The position numbers and the translations under genes were made by a program. Under the pieces are notes generated by a model, which was not told the DNA's origin, did not search any database, and saw only the letters and a list, made by a program, of their open reading frames with translations. A DNA stretch of 64,000 bases from Heliopora coerulea (Eukaryota; Cnidaria; Anthozoa; Scleralcyonacea; Helioporidae), in NCBI GenBank assembly GCA_030142905.1, contig JASJOG010000123.1:914001-978000 (forward strand), given 5' to 3'. Shown piece by piece: positions 1-15,000 of this stretch; position 1 is the stretch's first letter; each line of letters opens with the position of its first letter.

Positions 1-3000
1 GAGAGATACTTTTTAATTGAAATGCCAACAGAACGGACATATATACCTCCTCTTGTCTTATGACTGCTACGCCAACGATCTGTTTCATACATTCCGCTAC
101 CAGTACTCGCAGTTCTTGACCATCCTATTAAGAGAAACAACAGATTAAAATTCCAGTCATCTTAATGGAAACATAGAAGTTATAATTCATATTAAGCTTG
201 TATTGCCCCTTGAAACGCCGCAATTCATATTTAGCAATTATTTTGGCTTCCATATTAAGACATAATATACAAAGTTAGGGTAAAACACTAACCTGGTCTC
301 TTCGCGCTCGGTTGTATTGATCAACATCCCTAAAATACACAGCATAAAATGAAGAATAAATTCTCCTCGAACTCCACCTTTGGTCGGAACAAATCCAAGC
401 TACAGATTCGAAAATGATGGTGCCGACCATTTAACCAGGATAAAGCTAGCTCTGATAAATGCTGATGAATGTTTAACATGTTAAAATAATCCCAGTGGGT
501 AAGAGCTTTACTCGTACCAAATTTAACTTTTTTAAAACTCGATACTCCTATACTTTAGCATCATACAACTTTTAATGCGCGCAGAGGATTGTGGTAAGGT
601 ATGCTATTCCGCCAAGTTTGCCGCCTTTTTTGGGAAGGTCTATTAAGGCTAAACAGCCAGGGTCGGTAAACAGACAAGCATTTCGCATTCAATCTTACTC
701 ACTTATATAGGGTTTGCCGCTGTGCGGTATTCATTGCTTGCCGGAAAGTTTCTCGCTCCTATACAAATTGTGCATTTAAGTTGTGCATTTAAGAAATACG
801 ACATGAATTTTTGTGCTTGCTTTCTGTGATCGAAACACCCGGGATGTCGCGAGACTTGAGAAAAGGGTAAAAAAAAGACGAGCCGCTGGGCGTACGGTTT
901 TTTTTGCTCGCAACATCCCACGTATTTATATCAAAGTATGTTAATTAGATAATCAAAGTATATATAGCATATAATTTGTTACTTTAACCCAAATGGCTGT
1001 TTGTGGTATTAAGACTAAAACTCTAAATAAACCAAGCTTTTCTTCAAGTTAACTCAAAGACGAAATGACCAAATACAATAACATTTCAACAACTTATTGT
1101 TTATTTGGATATTACCATGCCAAGTTTCAACGACTTATAATTTCCCTTTATTTCCAATGGAGAGAAAGAAGATTGAAATGTCTGTCTCCATAACTAATGG
1201 ACACAATGTCTCTACAGTTTATGAGTCAAAGCGATGAAACCTTGTCTTTCGTGATTTTTGATACCTCATGATGGCCTCTGATCCTGATATACTGCGGATG
1301 ATATCTCTTATTCCCTTCGTGTCGGTCGAGATTGCAGGCCTGACGTTGAAAGACCTAAAATGAATTAAAGATTAAACAGTTTAACAAAACTAAACGAACA
1401 GTTATTGTTGAGCGAGGCGTTTCCCTCACGAAAATTTCACATGTCAGTTTACATGTGAAAAACATATGGAATTGGAATATTTTCATCCATTAAACTTTCA
1501 TTTCACTTATAAAATCGGAAATTTTTCTCATATGAAACACGCTGGTTCAAAATTTCACAGGGAAAATCTTGGTATACGAAACATCTGATCCACATATGAA
1601 ATGGAAGACTCATATGTGAAATTGCATGAGGTTTTTGTGTGGGGACTTCCTAGATATTATGAATTATTTTGCAATACATTTTCATACAGAGAGCAACTCG
1701 AAGGCCTCGGCCACTTTTATCTCTGTACACATTACACTATTTAAAAAAAATTGTAACCCACATATTTTAGATAAGATATCACTACGTAATGTCAACTGTA
1801 TAATGTTTCAAAATAGTGTGAATAAAACTTGACTTGACTTGACTCAGCGGATACAAGCTATTTTATGTTTATTTGAAATCCCCACTAAAATTTCTACAAG
1901 CTTACATACCAATTATTTCGCTAAACGGGAACTCGACTTTTCATCAGTTCTTCTCGAGCAGTGTTGTTCGGCATATGCTGTACCGCATTCCAATATGTCA
2001 TTTCACATGAGAAAACATATGGAATCGGAAAAACGTGTGGTCGTTTATTGTTACTCAAAAAAATCTGGTCCTCATACTTCATTTGAATGGCGTGCAAAAA
2101 TGCGTATTCCGCGGAAACTTTGAAGTTCACAAAGCATGTATGAATATATCAATATTCCTTCAGCACCTACCGTAGTAAGCCCCATCGGTGGAATACATAA
2201 AGTTCGTGTGAAATTGTAGCGTCTGCTTTAGGAGTGACTCTCTGGTCGACGAGCAGGAAATGAAAACAGAAAACAAGACAAGAACAAGACTTACTGAGAA
2301 GTGATCATTATTAAGTTTAAGTCACTGTAGATGTAATATTTCAAAAACGAGCAGGAGTGCTTTATCGGACAAAGCACGAACTGCGACAAAGCACGAACTA
2401 AGAGTTTTCGAAATAGCTTAGAAAAACTAACCCCTTAACACGTTGATTGGCGCAGAAAGTTTGAAAATTGACGGTTTCCAAGGGGAAAAAATTTGAGGTG
2501 AAAAGTAAACGTGTTTTTATCAGATTTAAAGACAAGACACGGACACGGCTTTCCTTTGTATTTTTCTCATGAACTATTATTGAGTTTTTATATAAAAAAA
2601 AAAACACATTTGTTATTAGCCAAGTAGAGAGATGTTTGAGAATTGACGGCGTGGAATGTCACTGTTACGTTTCAACTTAAGGGCCTTTTTCGGAATAAAT
2701 TTTTTATCCTACTTTAGATATTAGTAATCTGCTAGTATGTAATCGACTCGAAGACCCTCTTAGCCGTGTAAAACCTGCGGACAGCTGACATCCCTTCCGT
2801 GCTTAATAAATTCAATAGCTTTGACATAAATCGTAATTTTATTCCTTGGAAGTACATACAGTATATAATTCGTTTATTGAAACTGGGCTTAAGCACAAAT
2901 GAAACCAAACCAAAAAAACCCCTCAAAAAACTATTTAATTTGTCATCCGAGGACGTGAAATGACAAATTGTGAGGCAGTGTTCAGCTTACTACCTCTGGT

Positions 3001-6000
3001 AAATCTATTTACCGTAAATTCGTGCACCAGTGGGAACTCATTGACGATATGAGGCATTGTAATCACACAATAATCTTTGCCCTGAAAATATAAAAATATA
3101 AAACAACACATTTCAACAAGTCGAAAACGGGGTGTTATTCAATCTAACAATGGAAGAAATCTTTATTTGTTAAAGTAACTAACTGTAAAACGTACGAACT
3201 TGAAATTTACTTTAATCAACATAATTCAAGAACAGACCGTTGTTTACCTACTAAGTGTACCTTTGATCGACTTCAGTTTGTATGGCAAGCCAGAATAGTT
3301 CTAATTTCATTGGTGGCACCGATGGGGGCCAGGGCTACGGACCCCCCAGCGGGGACCGCCGACTCCCTCTTCGGCGGCACATGAGAGGCCATCGTTCGAG
3401 AAGAGGGGAGCAAAAACAAAAGTTAACTGGGAGAAATTCAATGACAAAATAATTTGGAAGTGTAATTAACAGTTTAGCTACCAAGCTTTTCCACATCATA
3501 ATGTTGAAAGTAAGCGTAGGTAAAGTGTCTTAAAACCATAAATTTACACTCAAAATCCTCCAGATCTTTTATGTTCCAGTAGGCGTTGCCCCCCCGACCC
3601 TCAACGGGGCCCTATGTGTCCCGAAGCGCCAACTTTCGCTTCGCTCACCTTGTGACCTCCGGCCCTCCCGTCGGGGAATTTGGTTTCCAGGTGGGGCCTC
3701 CTTTAGTACCAGCACTGCGTAATTTCAATATACAACACAATTATCGTTTAACTTTTTCTCCTCTTAAATGTACTTACACGGAACAAATCAAAGGTTGCAA
3801 GCGAAAATGGTCGAATTTCAGTATATAAAATATACTTACAGGAAACAAATCAAAGGCTGCAGGCAAAAAATCCATTGATCTAGTCGTAAAGTAAAAGATA
3901 AAAATAATGTAAACAAACTAATTTTTATGAAGTAACAGAAAATAAGTGGCAAAATTGAGATATAAACCCAGTAAAAACAATTAATACACTAACCTGGCTT
4001 CAAATTTCTCATCTATACAGAACAGCTCAATACAAAAAACATTTTCCTCTCCTTCAGGGGACTTGCTGTGAGACTCCTGAAAAATTGGAAACATATTTTA
4101 AAGAAAAAATAATCATCTGATATAATAATCCGGGGCTCAGAAACCATTTTCCTGAAGTTAGAGCTTGACCCACGTTCATCCATCATCCAAGATATCTCTA
4201 AGCTCCCACACTTCCAACATATATCGCATTAACAAAGACTGTTAGTAACTGACGTGCGCCGCTGCTTCAGTACGCTCTTTCAATTTTGCACGCTCTGTTC
4301 TAGCCAGCGTCGCAGACCGTCTAAGCCAGGGTAAACCCTGGTTTAGACGCTAGCGCTGTTCGTGCGCCAGAAGACGCATTTGCCATCATTTTAAATCTGA
4401 ATGTCGTCTCTGGTATAATCAAAAACAAAGAATGCCTTTGCAACTTACTGGTTGAAAAAATTTTAAAGCTTACTGTAATTTGTTCTTCAGAAATTTCGCC
4501 GACACTTGCGCTACAATTAATGACAATCGTTTAATAAGGATCAAACATTCAATGCAAACTGATATCATCATATCATATCATATATCATACATAGTATATC
4601 ATACTGCATTACATTACATTACATTACATTACATTACATTACATTAAATTACATTACATTACATATCATATCATATCATATCACATATCATGTCATATCG
4701 TACCATATTATATTATATTATGATCCAAAATATTTTTAATTGACTTTGGCGAAAAGTAATAATTACACATACTCTTCTTTTTCTCCATTTCCTTCATCAG
4801 GAGTCGGAACTTCTGTCAAAAAATAAGTTAAATACAAACAATAATAAGTTGTTTTGTTATATTATTAACTGTCCACACCATATGGTCTAAGACTGTCAAA
4901 AACGCATGTCAAAAAAACTATTAAAAAGCTGTAGTATCAAATCCTTAAAAAAGGGTGGCATACAACGATGGTCGAATTTTCATTTCTCTCGCTTCGTTGG
5001 TTTTTCCCCAGTAACATATTATTTTTGGGTGTCGTAATGTGGTACAACTTACGCTGAACAACACTGCTCGGGAAGAACTAATAAAAAGTCAAGTTCCAGT
5101 TTAGCGAAATATTAGGCATGTAAGCATGTAGAAATTTTAGTTAATAAAATAAAATAGCTTGCGTCCGCAGAGAATATATTGCAAACTAATGAATAATTAT
5201 TCGCCGAAGTGGAGGTGAATAACTGTGGATATTTTTCTAGCGGCGAAGTAAATATTTACATTATTCACCGACACACACCGACTAAAACTAATTGTTTTAG
5301 CATATACCTCGCATAAGTGTTTTCGCACACAGATTTTTGTTAAATTTTTAAAACAATTTTACGGAACGTTGGATTGTCGCCCAGTCATCATTTGTAAACA
5401 AAAAATTTTGAACACCTCCTGAGTGCATTTGTCGCTAAAAAGTAAGAGAAATACATATCTCTGAATTTATCATTGTCGAATTTTGTTGCTTTTTTGGAAT
5501 TGCCTGGCACGGCGGCTTCGTTTATTAAAAAAAAAGTTCTTCTTACGTAATTCAAACAAAATGGGACGCCATCTTGCTTTGCTCGGAAGTGCATAGTGCA
5601 AGATGTTCTGAGATAGAGGAACCAATCAGATTGCGCAAAATACACTATTCTCCTGCTAGGCATATACTAATTCATAACATCCCGGAAGACGTCTTGTAGT
5701 TTTACTGCTCTTTAGAAGTAAACCTAACACGGTAAATCTGGATAACTAGGCGAGCTCAACATCACAAGTTAATTATTACCTTCTCGTCTTTATCATTTAG
5801 AAAAACTGCAAAATACCTTGTGGGAACTATTAGCAAAACTGCGGTTGTTTAAATCAACTACCGTTGAATACTTAAAACCAGGCAAACTTCGGGTGCACAA
5901 AGTTAAAGTGAGACACGGTTTGATGCCATTCTGGCTTTCTTTCAAAATGAATACCCAGCAAAATATTCGTAACAAACACCTTTTGTTTGATATATATTTT

Positions 6001-9000
6001 TTGCCCAATTGCCAAATATATACCTAACAAATTGTGTTTGTTACGAATCTTTTGTTGGGCATTCATTTTTATAATAAACTTGAGATTTCCGCCTGGTTCA
6101 ACCATCGCTTCTCTGGCTTGAAAAGATTCGAACGTAGTTTACAAAGCCACCGTTCATGACCCAATGTTTCGACATTCCAGTCCAGCGTCTTCATCATCAG
6201 TTGTGATCGCTTTGAAGATGAGGTCTCTATTTATCTTCACAAAACTGCTGTTAGTTTTCTCATCCTCAGAACGGTAGCCCCTGATGAAGACGCTTGACCA
6301 GAGTTTCGAAACATAGGGCTATGAACGGTAGCTTTGTAAATAACTTTCAAAAGTTTTCAAGGCAGAACAACGTCAAACCATGTCTGATTCTTCACTTGGC
6401 TGCATTGGAAATTTATTCGTTTAAAGTTGACGTGGCTTTCTGGTACTTCAAGGTAAATATTATGCGAAATTTAAGCTTTTAGATAAATCAAAGTGTTACT
6501 AGTTTCAGCAATGTCTCATCCAAAAGTACAATGCAGTCAGGCATACCATTAGAGACTCCTAAAAATGAATGCATGTGAAATAATTGAGTACTAAGACGTT
6601 TGGTCGCAGAAGCTGATATTTCACCTGAGGTACTCTCAGATACCGTTGACGATCCCTTTCTGAGGCCATCAAATGGCGTGAGGTCAAAACATTCATTTAA
6701 AAGTGATGTATTGACATTCGAACGGACGCTCATGAAACCAACAGCAGTCCCATTCACCTGTAAGAAAGTTATCAAATGAAAAAACATATAAAGCAGGTTT
6801 TGATGGGCTGGGATACATGAGCTTATAATAACATGAAAATCGTGCAAGTTATAACTTCGTCGTAACCCGTCAGAAAAACATGAAAATATCCAACTGAATT
6901 CCGCTTCTATCGTGTTCTTTTTGCACATGGATCCATTCTGACATGCACAAGAGTGAACATGGATAAAACACGAGTGAATGCGGACGAAAAATTAAAACAA
7001 AAATCGAAATAAATGGCAGTTATAATCAAGCATAACTGAAAATAATAAAATAACTGTTTTGACAAAGTTTTCTTTACGTAAATGAAAAACTCAGCACGTG
7101 AATTATATTAATTGTTGTTATCTTTAATGGTAGTTTCCTTTCAAATCCATTTTTTATAAAATTGTCAATTGTGTTGCATTTGTGTTCCCCTACGTTCACT
7201 CGAGCGCAGTGTTAGACAAGATCATATGGCATGCCAGGAGCATCAAGCTTTAACTTACAAGCTTAAATTTTAACTTTATAGCAAAAAAATTTTTTGCTAC
7301 AAAGTTGACGAAAAAACCGAACTGATATGTTAATACACGGATTAGGTTTTAAACAAATCCACCGAAACAAACACCCCAAACTCTAATATTTGTATTGACG
7401 AGAACGGTGCTGTTGAGGTAGAACAACTATATAAGATCACTATACAGGCATGCGTGCCGAGTCACATTTAGTTACTAATCTTCGGTTGAGAACTATCTTA
7501 TAGAGGCACCTTGCTGTAATCCAGGCTCGGACTGGCCATTGTGTTATCTTGCCATTGCACAATAGCTGGCAATTGTTCCACCGCACAATGACCATTCCGA
7601 GACTGCTGTAATCATCAACGAGAAGCCTTCACGACTCTCTCAGACATAGAATTATATAACATAAAACAAAGTCCGGAAAGAATCATCTTGATACCCAAAA
7701 TATGACTAAAAACACTAGACAAAATTTAGGTGATATTTCGAAATGTCATCTACTCAATTTTGTCTTCTGTTTTTACTCATATCTTTTGTTTGGTCACCAA
7801 GATGCTTCTTTTCGGAGTTTGCTTTATATGATACGTCGTGAGGTTGTCTGTAGGTATCGGATAGAGTTAAATATCATAGTCTAATTAAAGTGTTTCGCTT
7901 ACATCAGCAACAATACATTTGTTTTCTTCGTCCACAGCCTCAATGAGATCGTTGAGAAAGAAATCACCTACAACAAACAAGTCAAGTAATATTCGAATCC
8001 AGCGTGTTTAGAACTTACAGGTAACCCAACGATGTACCCATGGCATTTACACCTTTTGCTGTTCATTAGCCGAAAGTATACTACCATTAACGCTAACCTC
8101 AAACCCATTAACGCAAAAATACATTCATTTTATTCAATTGACATTCACTAACAAAGATAAGCAACCATTCGCATCGAAGGGCATTCTATAGCGCCAACAA
8201 ACGATCATTAACACCATTCTACTATACATTAGGGGTAATAAAATTTCAATTAGGCAGTATATTCCTCTGGCGTAATCGAAATTTTACTATGCCTAATGTA
8301 TAGTAGAATGGTGTTAATGGTCGTCTGTTGGCGCTATAGAATGCCCTTCGATGCAAATGGTTGCTTATCTTCGCTAGTAAATGTCGATTGAATAAAATGA
8401 ATGTGTTTTTGCGTTAATAAACAGCAAAAGGTGCATTAGATTTGTCAGATGACATGTGGAATTTAGTTATAGTGAGGCACGTGTAAATGGAAATTGAGAT
8501 AGTTGAAATTGAGTCAGTTAGATGGTGAACCACGGCCTCGAAAAACCTGACATAAGTTATTAGCAAAGACAGTTGTTCTTGGCACGGGATATTTTGTCTA
8601 TCTAAGATATTCCCGACACCCCCCCCCCCTCCCCACCTCATACAAACTCTGGTATAGTTGGTTGCTTATAAATGATAGAGCAAGATAATTTACAGATGAA
8701 AAACGGGGTTCTTTGATTAAACCAGATGTTTGATTAAACCCAATACCAAGAGTATATATCAAACAACTACTTAAAATAGAGTCAAAATGGCCGAACACAA
8801 AATCATATGTTAGTTACCGAGATTTTTCCTGCACCAGTAGTTCTTTTCTTTTCAAACAATATTTCAATTATCAATAATTGATTAGGTAATCATTGAAATT
8901 ATTTTTACATTTATTAAAGAGAGATTTACCGTATGTGTTAATCAAAGCGTCACTTTGTTCGTCAAATATGGGTGTTAAGTCGTCATGGTCCTCAACGCTA

Positions 9001-12000
9001 TGTAAACAGAAAGATTTACCATTAATTCATCCTTGAAAACGATACACGGGCAATACCCGCGATTATTCGAGGGCGGCGCTTATTCCAGTACATACGGATT
9101 CGTGCAACAGTCAACAGTTCTAACGAACAAGATATCTCAATGATGAAAGATAAATGAACATTCGCCAAGCTCTTAGCTCAGATAAACAATTTCTGAACCC
9201 CAGGCGGGGCTCGAATCCGCTACCTTCTGATGACCGGTGAGATGTTCTAACCATAGAGCTGCCATTACTCAGATGGTGGGCTGAGGCGCTAGGTCGACAT
9301 ATGTGCGACCTAAGCGGCATCCACGATATGTTAATAATGTTATTAATGCACAATAATCTTATAAACATATCGTGGCTGCCGCTTAGGTTGCACATATGTC
9401 GAACTTGCCCCTTGAAGTTTTTCCCAGAGCAAGTGCAGGACTCTATGTCTACCCGAAGAACACTACGTAATCTCCCTCATGAAACTCAACGTACGAGCTT
9501 GAAACTTCGGATGCAAAGTCCAACAGATCTTTCTAACTGCGTACCTTGCTGCTCTTATGTGAAGTCGCGGAGCGTATTCGTAACGATGACAAACTTGCAC
9601 AGAGATCTGAAGTTTTGTCTTGCTAAAGTTCTCGTTGTATTTCACTTGGCTGAATAACTTCAGCAATCCCTGGTCTAATGGCGGAAAACAAAAGACGCAT
9701 GAGCAAGTGACTATGAACTGGAATATTTGCATCAGCAATGCAGTTTAAGAAGAAAACGACTCCGAAAAGTAACATCTTGCAAATCCAAGATATGAGCTCA
9801 AGAACAAAACGAGAAAACGATTCAGGTTATATTTCGACCCTTTGTCTGACGATGACTTTGAAATAAAGTCGAAATATAACCTGAATCGTTTTTTCGTCTT
9901 GTTCATTGGCTCATATCTTGGGTTTGCTAGATGTTACATTTCGAAGTTGTTTTTTTCTTATACCATGCAGTGTAATTATATAACTTAACTGAAAAGTAAA
10001 AATACACGATAACCTTTTCAAAACAGCAAAGCCAATTCGTGCTTTAACGGTTTCAGTCTTTACTAATTGTAAAACAGTATGTTGTGCCATGTTCTGCCAT
10101 ATTTATTCCGGGCTTTTTGACCCATCTACCGCATGAAAAACCATCCAGGTACAGTATACAGGTCGACCGCAAAAAATAAATAAAAACACGATTTAATGCA
10201 CCATTTTACAATTAATGATTTCTAAGGATACAACTCCACTTTTCCCCAGGTCGTTAGGAAGACTCGATAATATTTCGAAAATGTGCGCTCCATTCACTAA
10301 GAGTTATGTTCCTGTAAGTCAGTTAAAACATCGACAAGTCCGAGCTCGTCGGTTGCTAATACGAATAATCATACATTCAAACTTCATTTTTGTTTCTTAC
10401 TAGTCGACATTCACCAGTTAACTCTTGATGTCCGGAAGTCGTGACATCATTTCCGCTGAATATCGTGAATTTTTTGACGGAGCTATCCAAAAAAAAAAAA
10501 ATTATTGGATGCTGATGACGAAACCACCTCAAGGCCGCGAAAATTATAAAACAGCAAAAATGGCCTGCAGCAGTTTGGAAAGTTAATCGCACGAATCTTT
10601 TTACTGCACATCTTTTCTTGTATCTGTTGCTGTTTTGAATGTATAATAAAACAATTATTGGATTCGGTTTACGCATAATATGAAGAATTATCCAGACCTC
10701 GGTCAATATTATCCTCCTCAGCCTTCAGCTTCAGCAGATAGCATTGACCTCGGTCAGGATAATTCTTAATATTATGCTCAGCTTCATCCAGTAATTGCTC
10801 ATAATCTACATTTTGATGACCTATGAAATGTGGCACGCTGTCTAAGTTAGAAAGTCTGCGTCAGTTCTTGATTTTAACGGCTTATATTACGAAAGAAATA
10901 TTAAGTAAATTCTTACGTGTACTAGACTACCAGTGGAGCTAGGGGAGAATATAATAAAACATAAACCGAACAGCATCATCTTGAAAACCCACGATATGAG
11001 TTAATAACGAAAACGATTAAACATATGAAATACTATTTTCATATGTTAGTTAAAATAAAACACAAGCCGAACAGCATCATCTCGAAAACCCACGAAATGA
11101 GTCAATAACGAAAGCGATTGAACATACGAAATACTATTTTCATATATTAGATAAAATACAACATAAGCCGGACTGCATTATCTTGAAAACCCACGATTTG
11201 AGTCAATAACAAAAACAATTGACACATGAAATACTATATTCATATGTGAAATGGGATGTGAAATTTTTGTAAAGGCTGATTGTCTGCGAAATTTCCGAGA
11301 GACGTTTATGCACGATCAGTTTTATCGATAAATCTCAGAATGTATGAAGTCCGGAAAATGTTTTGTTTTCCTAAATAAAACACAAACCTTACCTTGATCA
11401 ACGTTCTGTGGCACCATCAGGAATATGTACTCAATGTACGGGGCAGTATTAAAAACTGTCCTGGGAACAAAACGTTGGTTAATGTGAGAAAAATACGCCA
11501 AAAAGATTGAACAATTATGAAAAAGTAAAGCACTACGTCGACAGAGGTGAAAGACGTGTTTGAAGAGGCAAAAGGATGAGGGAACTGTCGAAACTTAAGA
11601 GAAAAATATACCGACGTTTCAAGCGAAGGCTCTTAGTCGGAGTGAAATGTGAAGCAATATAAAATGGGTGATATTTTTATAGTCTTGTGACGAAAACAAA
11701 CCATTACATTTGGTTTGTTTGTCCAAATTTATTAAACTTTAAAATTCAAAACTGTTTGTTCGTCTGACGTTTCGGCTCCCTACTCGGAAACCATCTTCAG
11801 GAACGTTGAAAAAATCAGTTGGTGTGAGCGTCAAGTTGGCGTAGGCGTCCTGTTAGAGTGACTGATCATGAAAAATGGTACTGAAAAGGACTGCAAAAAC
11901 ATTTGGACTAGAGCATTTACCTCAAAATCTCTGTGGCACATCCATGAATATAATCTGGTTTTGACACAAAGAAATTCATAAACAGTGAATTCAAGGGCTA

Positions 12001-15000
12001 TATCAAAATGCAGACAATATATTAGAATTCATACAAAAATGATACATGCATTGTTACAGTCAGTCAAAGCAATTCCTCAAAATGAAAAGAGATTAAGTAT
12101 TGAATCATGAATATTAATACTTTAACAGTGTATAGGGTAGTTCTCAGTCACTGACTTTGAGTTTGTGTTATTGTTTCTCCCATTATTCTTGTTATAATAT
12201 TACAGATTTGCTAAGCCCCACTATAACGTAAAGCTTGGAATGCTGTTTAAAGGTGTACAAAGGTTTATTATACTGTAGGTTGAACTGTGGGGTTGCTTTA
12301 TGAACAGCTTTTAGGGCTCACAGAGAGACAGTAAAAGTATGTAACTTAGTAAGGAAGGAAAGGAAGAATGGAAGAAAGGAAGGAAGGATATATGGATGGA
12401 AGGAAGGAAGGAAGGAAGGAAGGAAGGAAGGAAGGAAGGAAGGAAGGAAGAAGGAAGGAAGAAGGAAGGAAGAAGGAAGGAAGAAGGAAGGAAGGAAGGA
12501 AGGAAAGGAAGGAAGGAAGGAAGGAAGGAAGGAAGGAAAGGAAGGAAGGAAAGAAGGAAGGAAGGAAAGAAGGAAGGAAGGAAGGAAGGAAGGAAGGAAG
12601 GAGGGAAGGAAGGAAAGGAAGGAAGGAAAGGAAGGAAAGGAAGGAAAGGAAGGAAGGAAGAAGGAAGGAAGGAAGGAAGGAAGGAAAGGAAGGAAGGAAG
12701 GAGGGAAGGAAAGGAAGGAAGGAAAGAAGGAAGGAAAGAAGGAAGGAAGGAGAGAAGGAAGGAAAGGAAGGAAAGGAAGGAAGGAAAGGAAGGAAGGAAG
12801 GAAGGGAGGGAGGGAGGAAAGGAAGGAAGGAAGGAAGGAAGGAAAGGAAAGAAGGAAGGAAAGGAAGGAAGGAAAGGAAGAGAGGAAGGAAGAGAGGAAG
12901 GAAGGGATGAAGTGAGGAAGTAAGAGGAAGGAAGGAAGAGAGGAAGGAAGGGAGGCAGGAAGGATGGATTAAAAGAAATTGTTTATACTCGATAACCTTA
13001 TCAGATACAACTAAGCTGTTTTCCCTAGACATCCACCATGTACCACCTATCATGGGTCTTGTGTCATTATTGGTGGAAACCAATGCATCAGGAGAAAAAC
13101 TGCAGTGCTTGATACCATCAAATAGGACCACAAGTGTAAATATCTGAAGGTAACTTTAAATCAGACAGCTTAACACAGCCAGAATTGAACTTCCAATACA
13201 CAATTATAGTCCTTTTGCTTCTGAGTCTCTTCTTCATAATAGCCTAAATTTTAGTTACATTTTTAACACCCTTATACAGATTGATAAAAAGTTGCGTTCT
13301 TGAGGTTATACACTATCTAAAAGGTAGAAAAAAGCTTCTCAATGTTTCGAGCGAAGGCCCTTTGTCCAGAGATTAGTTGCATGGAATACAAAAACACGTG
13401 GGCTTTTATAGTAAAACTAAAAAAGTGTGTCACGTGACAAAAATGAACCAATAAAATGAATGTGGTCAAAACAAACACAAAACAATGAAAGGGTAAAGCA
13501 CATGACAAATTATATGTGAAACTAGAGAGCAAAAAGGATGGAAAAATAGCACGTGGATAGAAAATAATAATGTGGGATAGCAAAGGAAGGTGAGATGATG
13601 AAATAAAGTAAATGGAGAGCTAAATGTAAGAAAATGGCTCATTAATACCATGGGGGTGGAGTATTCCAAGTTTGGAAATGAGATGCATTTCCTGACTTTT
13701 GCGGCTATCATTACTACCAGAAAGAGGAACTAAAGCTCCAATTCGAGCTTTAGTTCCTTTAGTTCCCTTAGTTCCAGTAGCAATGATAGCCACAAAAGTC
13801 AGGAAATGCATCTCATTTTCAAACTTGGAACATTCATTCTATTGGTTCATTTTTGTCACGTGACACACTTTTTTAGTTTTACTATAAAAGCCCACGTGTT
13901 TTTGTATTCCATGCTACTAATCTCTGGACGAAGGGCCTTCACTTGAAATGTCGAGAAGCTTTTTTTCTATCTTTTAGATAGTGTATAACCTCAAGAATGC
14001 CACTGTTTTATTGAAGCTATCTACACTGGACCCCCACACCTTGATAAAAAGTTGTTTGAGAAAACATCTTTACCCTCCCCTTGACAAGTAAAATCATCTG
14101 GTGTTAGCCAGGGTAAAATTAAAAAGTTGGGTACAGACTGAAAAGGCTTAAAGCCACAATAAAATGACAGAGTGACTGGCTGCCCCATTTTGAATTTTGA
14201 ATGCTCACTATACACAGACATCATTTGACTTAAAAAAGTCCTCATGACAATGACCTTCTGTTCCTCTACAAACAACCAAAGAACAAAACAGCTCATACCC
14301 AACAAAATTCAACTTTTTGCATTTTTATGGAAAGTCAGGTCTTCATACTACTTGGATAGTGGGTGACTGATTCCATGGTAATGACTCCTTTTGGTTGTAT
14401 CATTAAGGTTGCAATAAAATGTAATTTAAGCTAAGAAAAGGAGTTGATCTTCCATTCAGATTATCTTTCATACATTGTAGTTAAAAAGGCCCCAGAACCA
14501 ACTTTGACTTGGTACATATAAAGAAATGATACTTACAGTTGGCTTAACAGATTTAAAACATTCTTGGAAGATTTTTTCCCATTTTGCTTGATCAATTGAA
14601 GATACATTAGGGTAGTCAAAGAAAGTGCCATTAGCAACAACTTCATCATCAGAACTCACCAAGGTTATGGCCAAGTTTGCTTTCTCACTAGATGATAAAT
14701 AATTATTGGTTGCAGTCAGCAAATTTAAAATAACACATTTGAAAGTAAGCTTAATTATGAAATTCAAATGGATTACAATGCTAATAATATACATGAAAAA
14801 ATTTCATGAATCTGATTGGCTAAGAGCAATGCAATTTCAGGGTAATAAAGTGTAATAAAAAGGTAATATCATCATTTGTACTGAATTACCTTTTCTTGGC
14901 ACTGTATGACTTTTTTCATGTATATTATTAATTGTTAATAGCATGGCTTCTTGTGCAATTTGGAAAAACACACACTTGTGAGTTCTTCAAAGACCTCAAA

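Noticed and set aside
12346..13131. Long open frames on both strands rich in Lys/Glu/Gly or Phe/Leu/Pro/Ser
   Set aside because: Pure translation of the GGAA microsatellite; no codon structure or homology.
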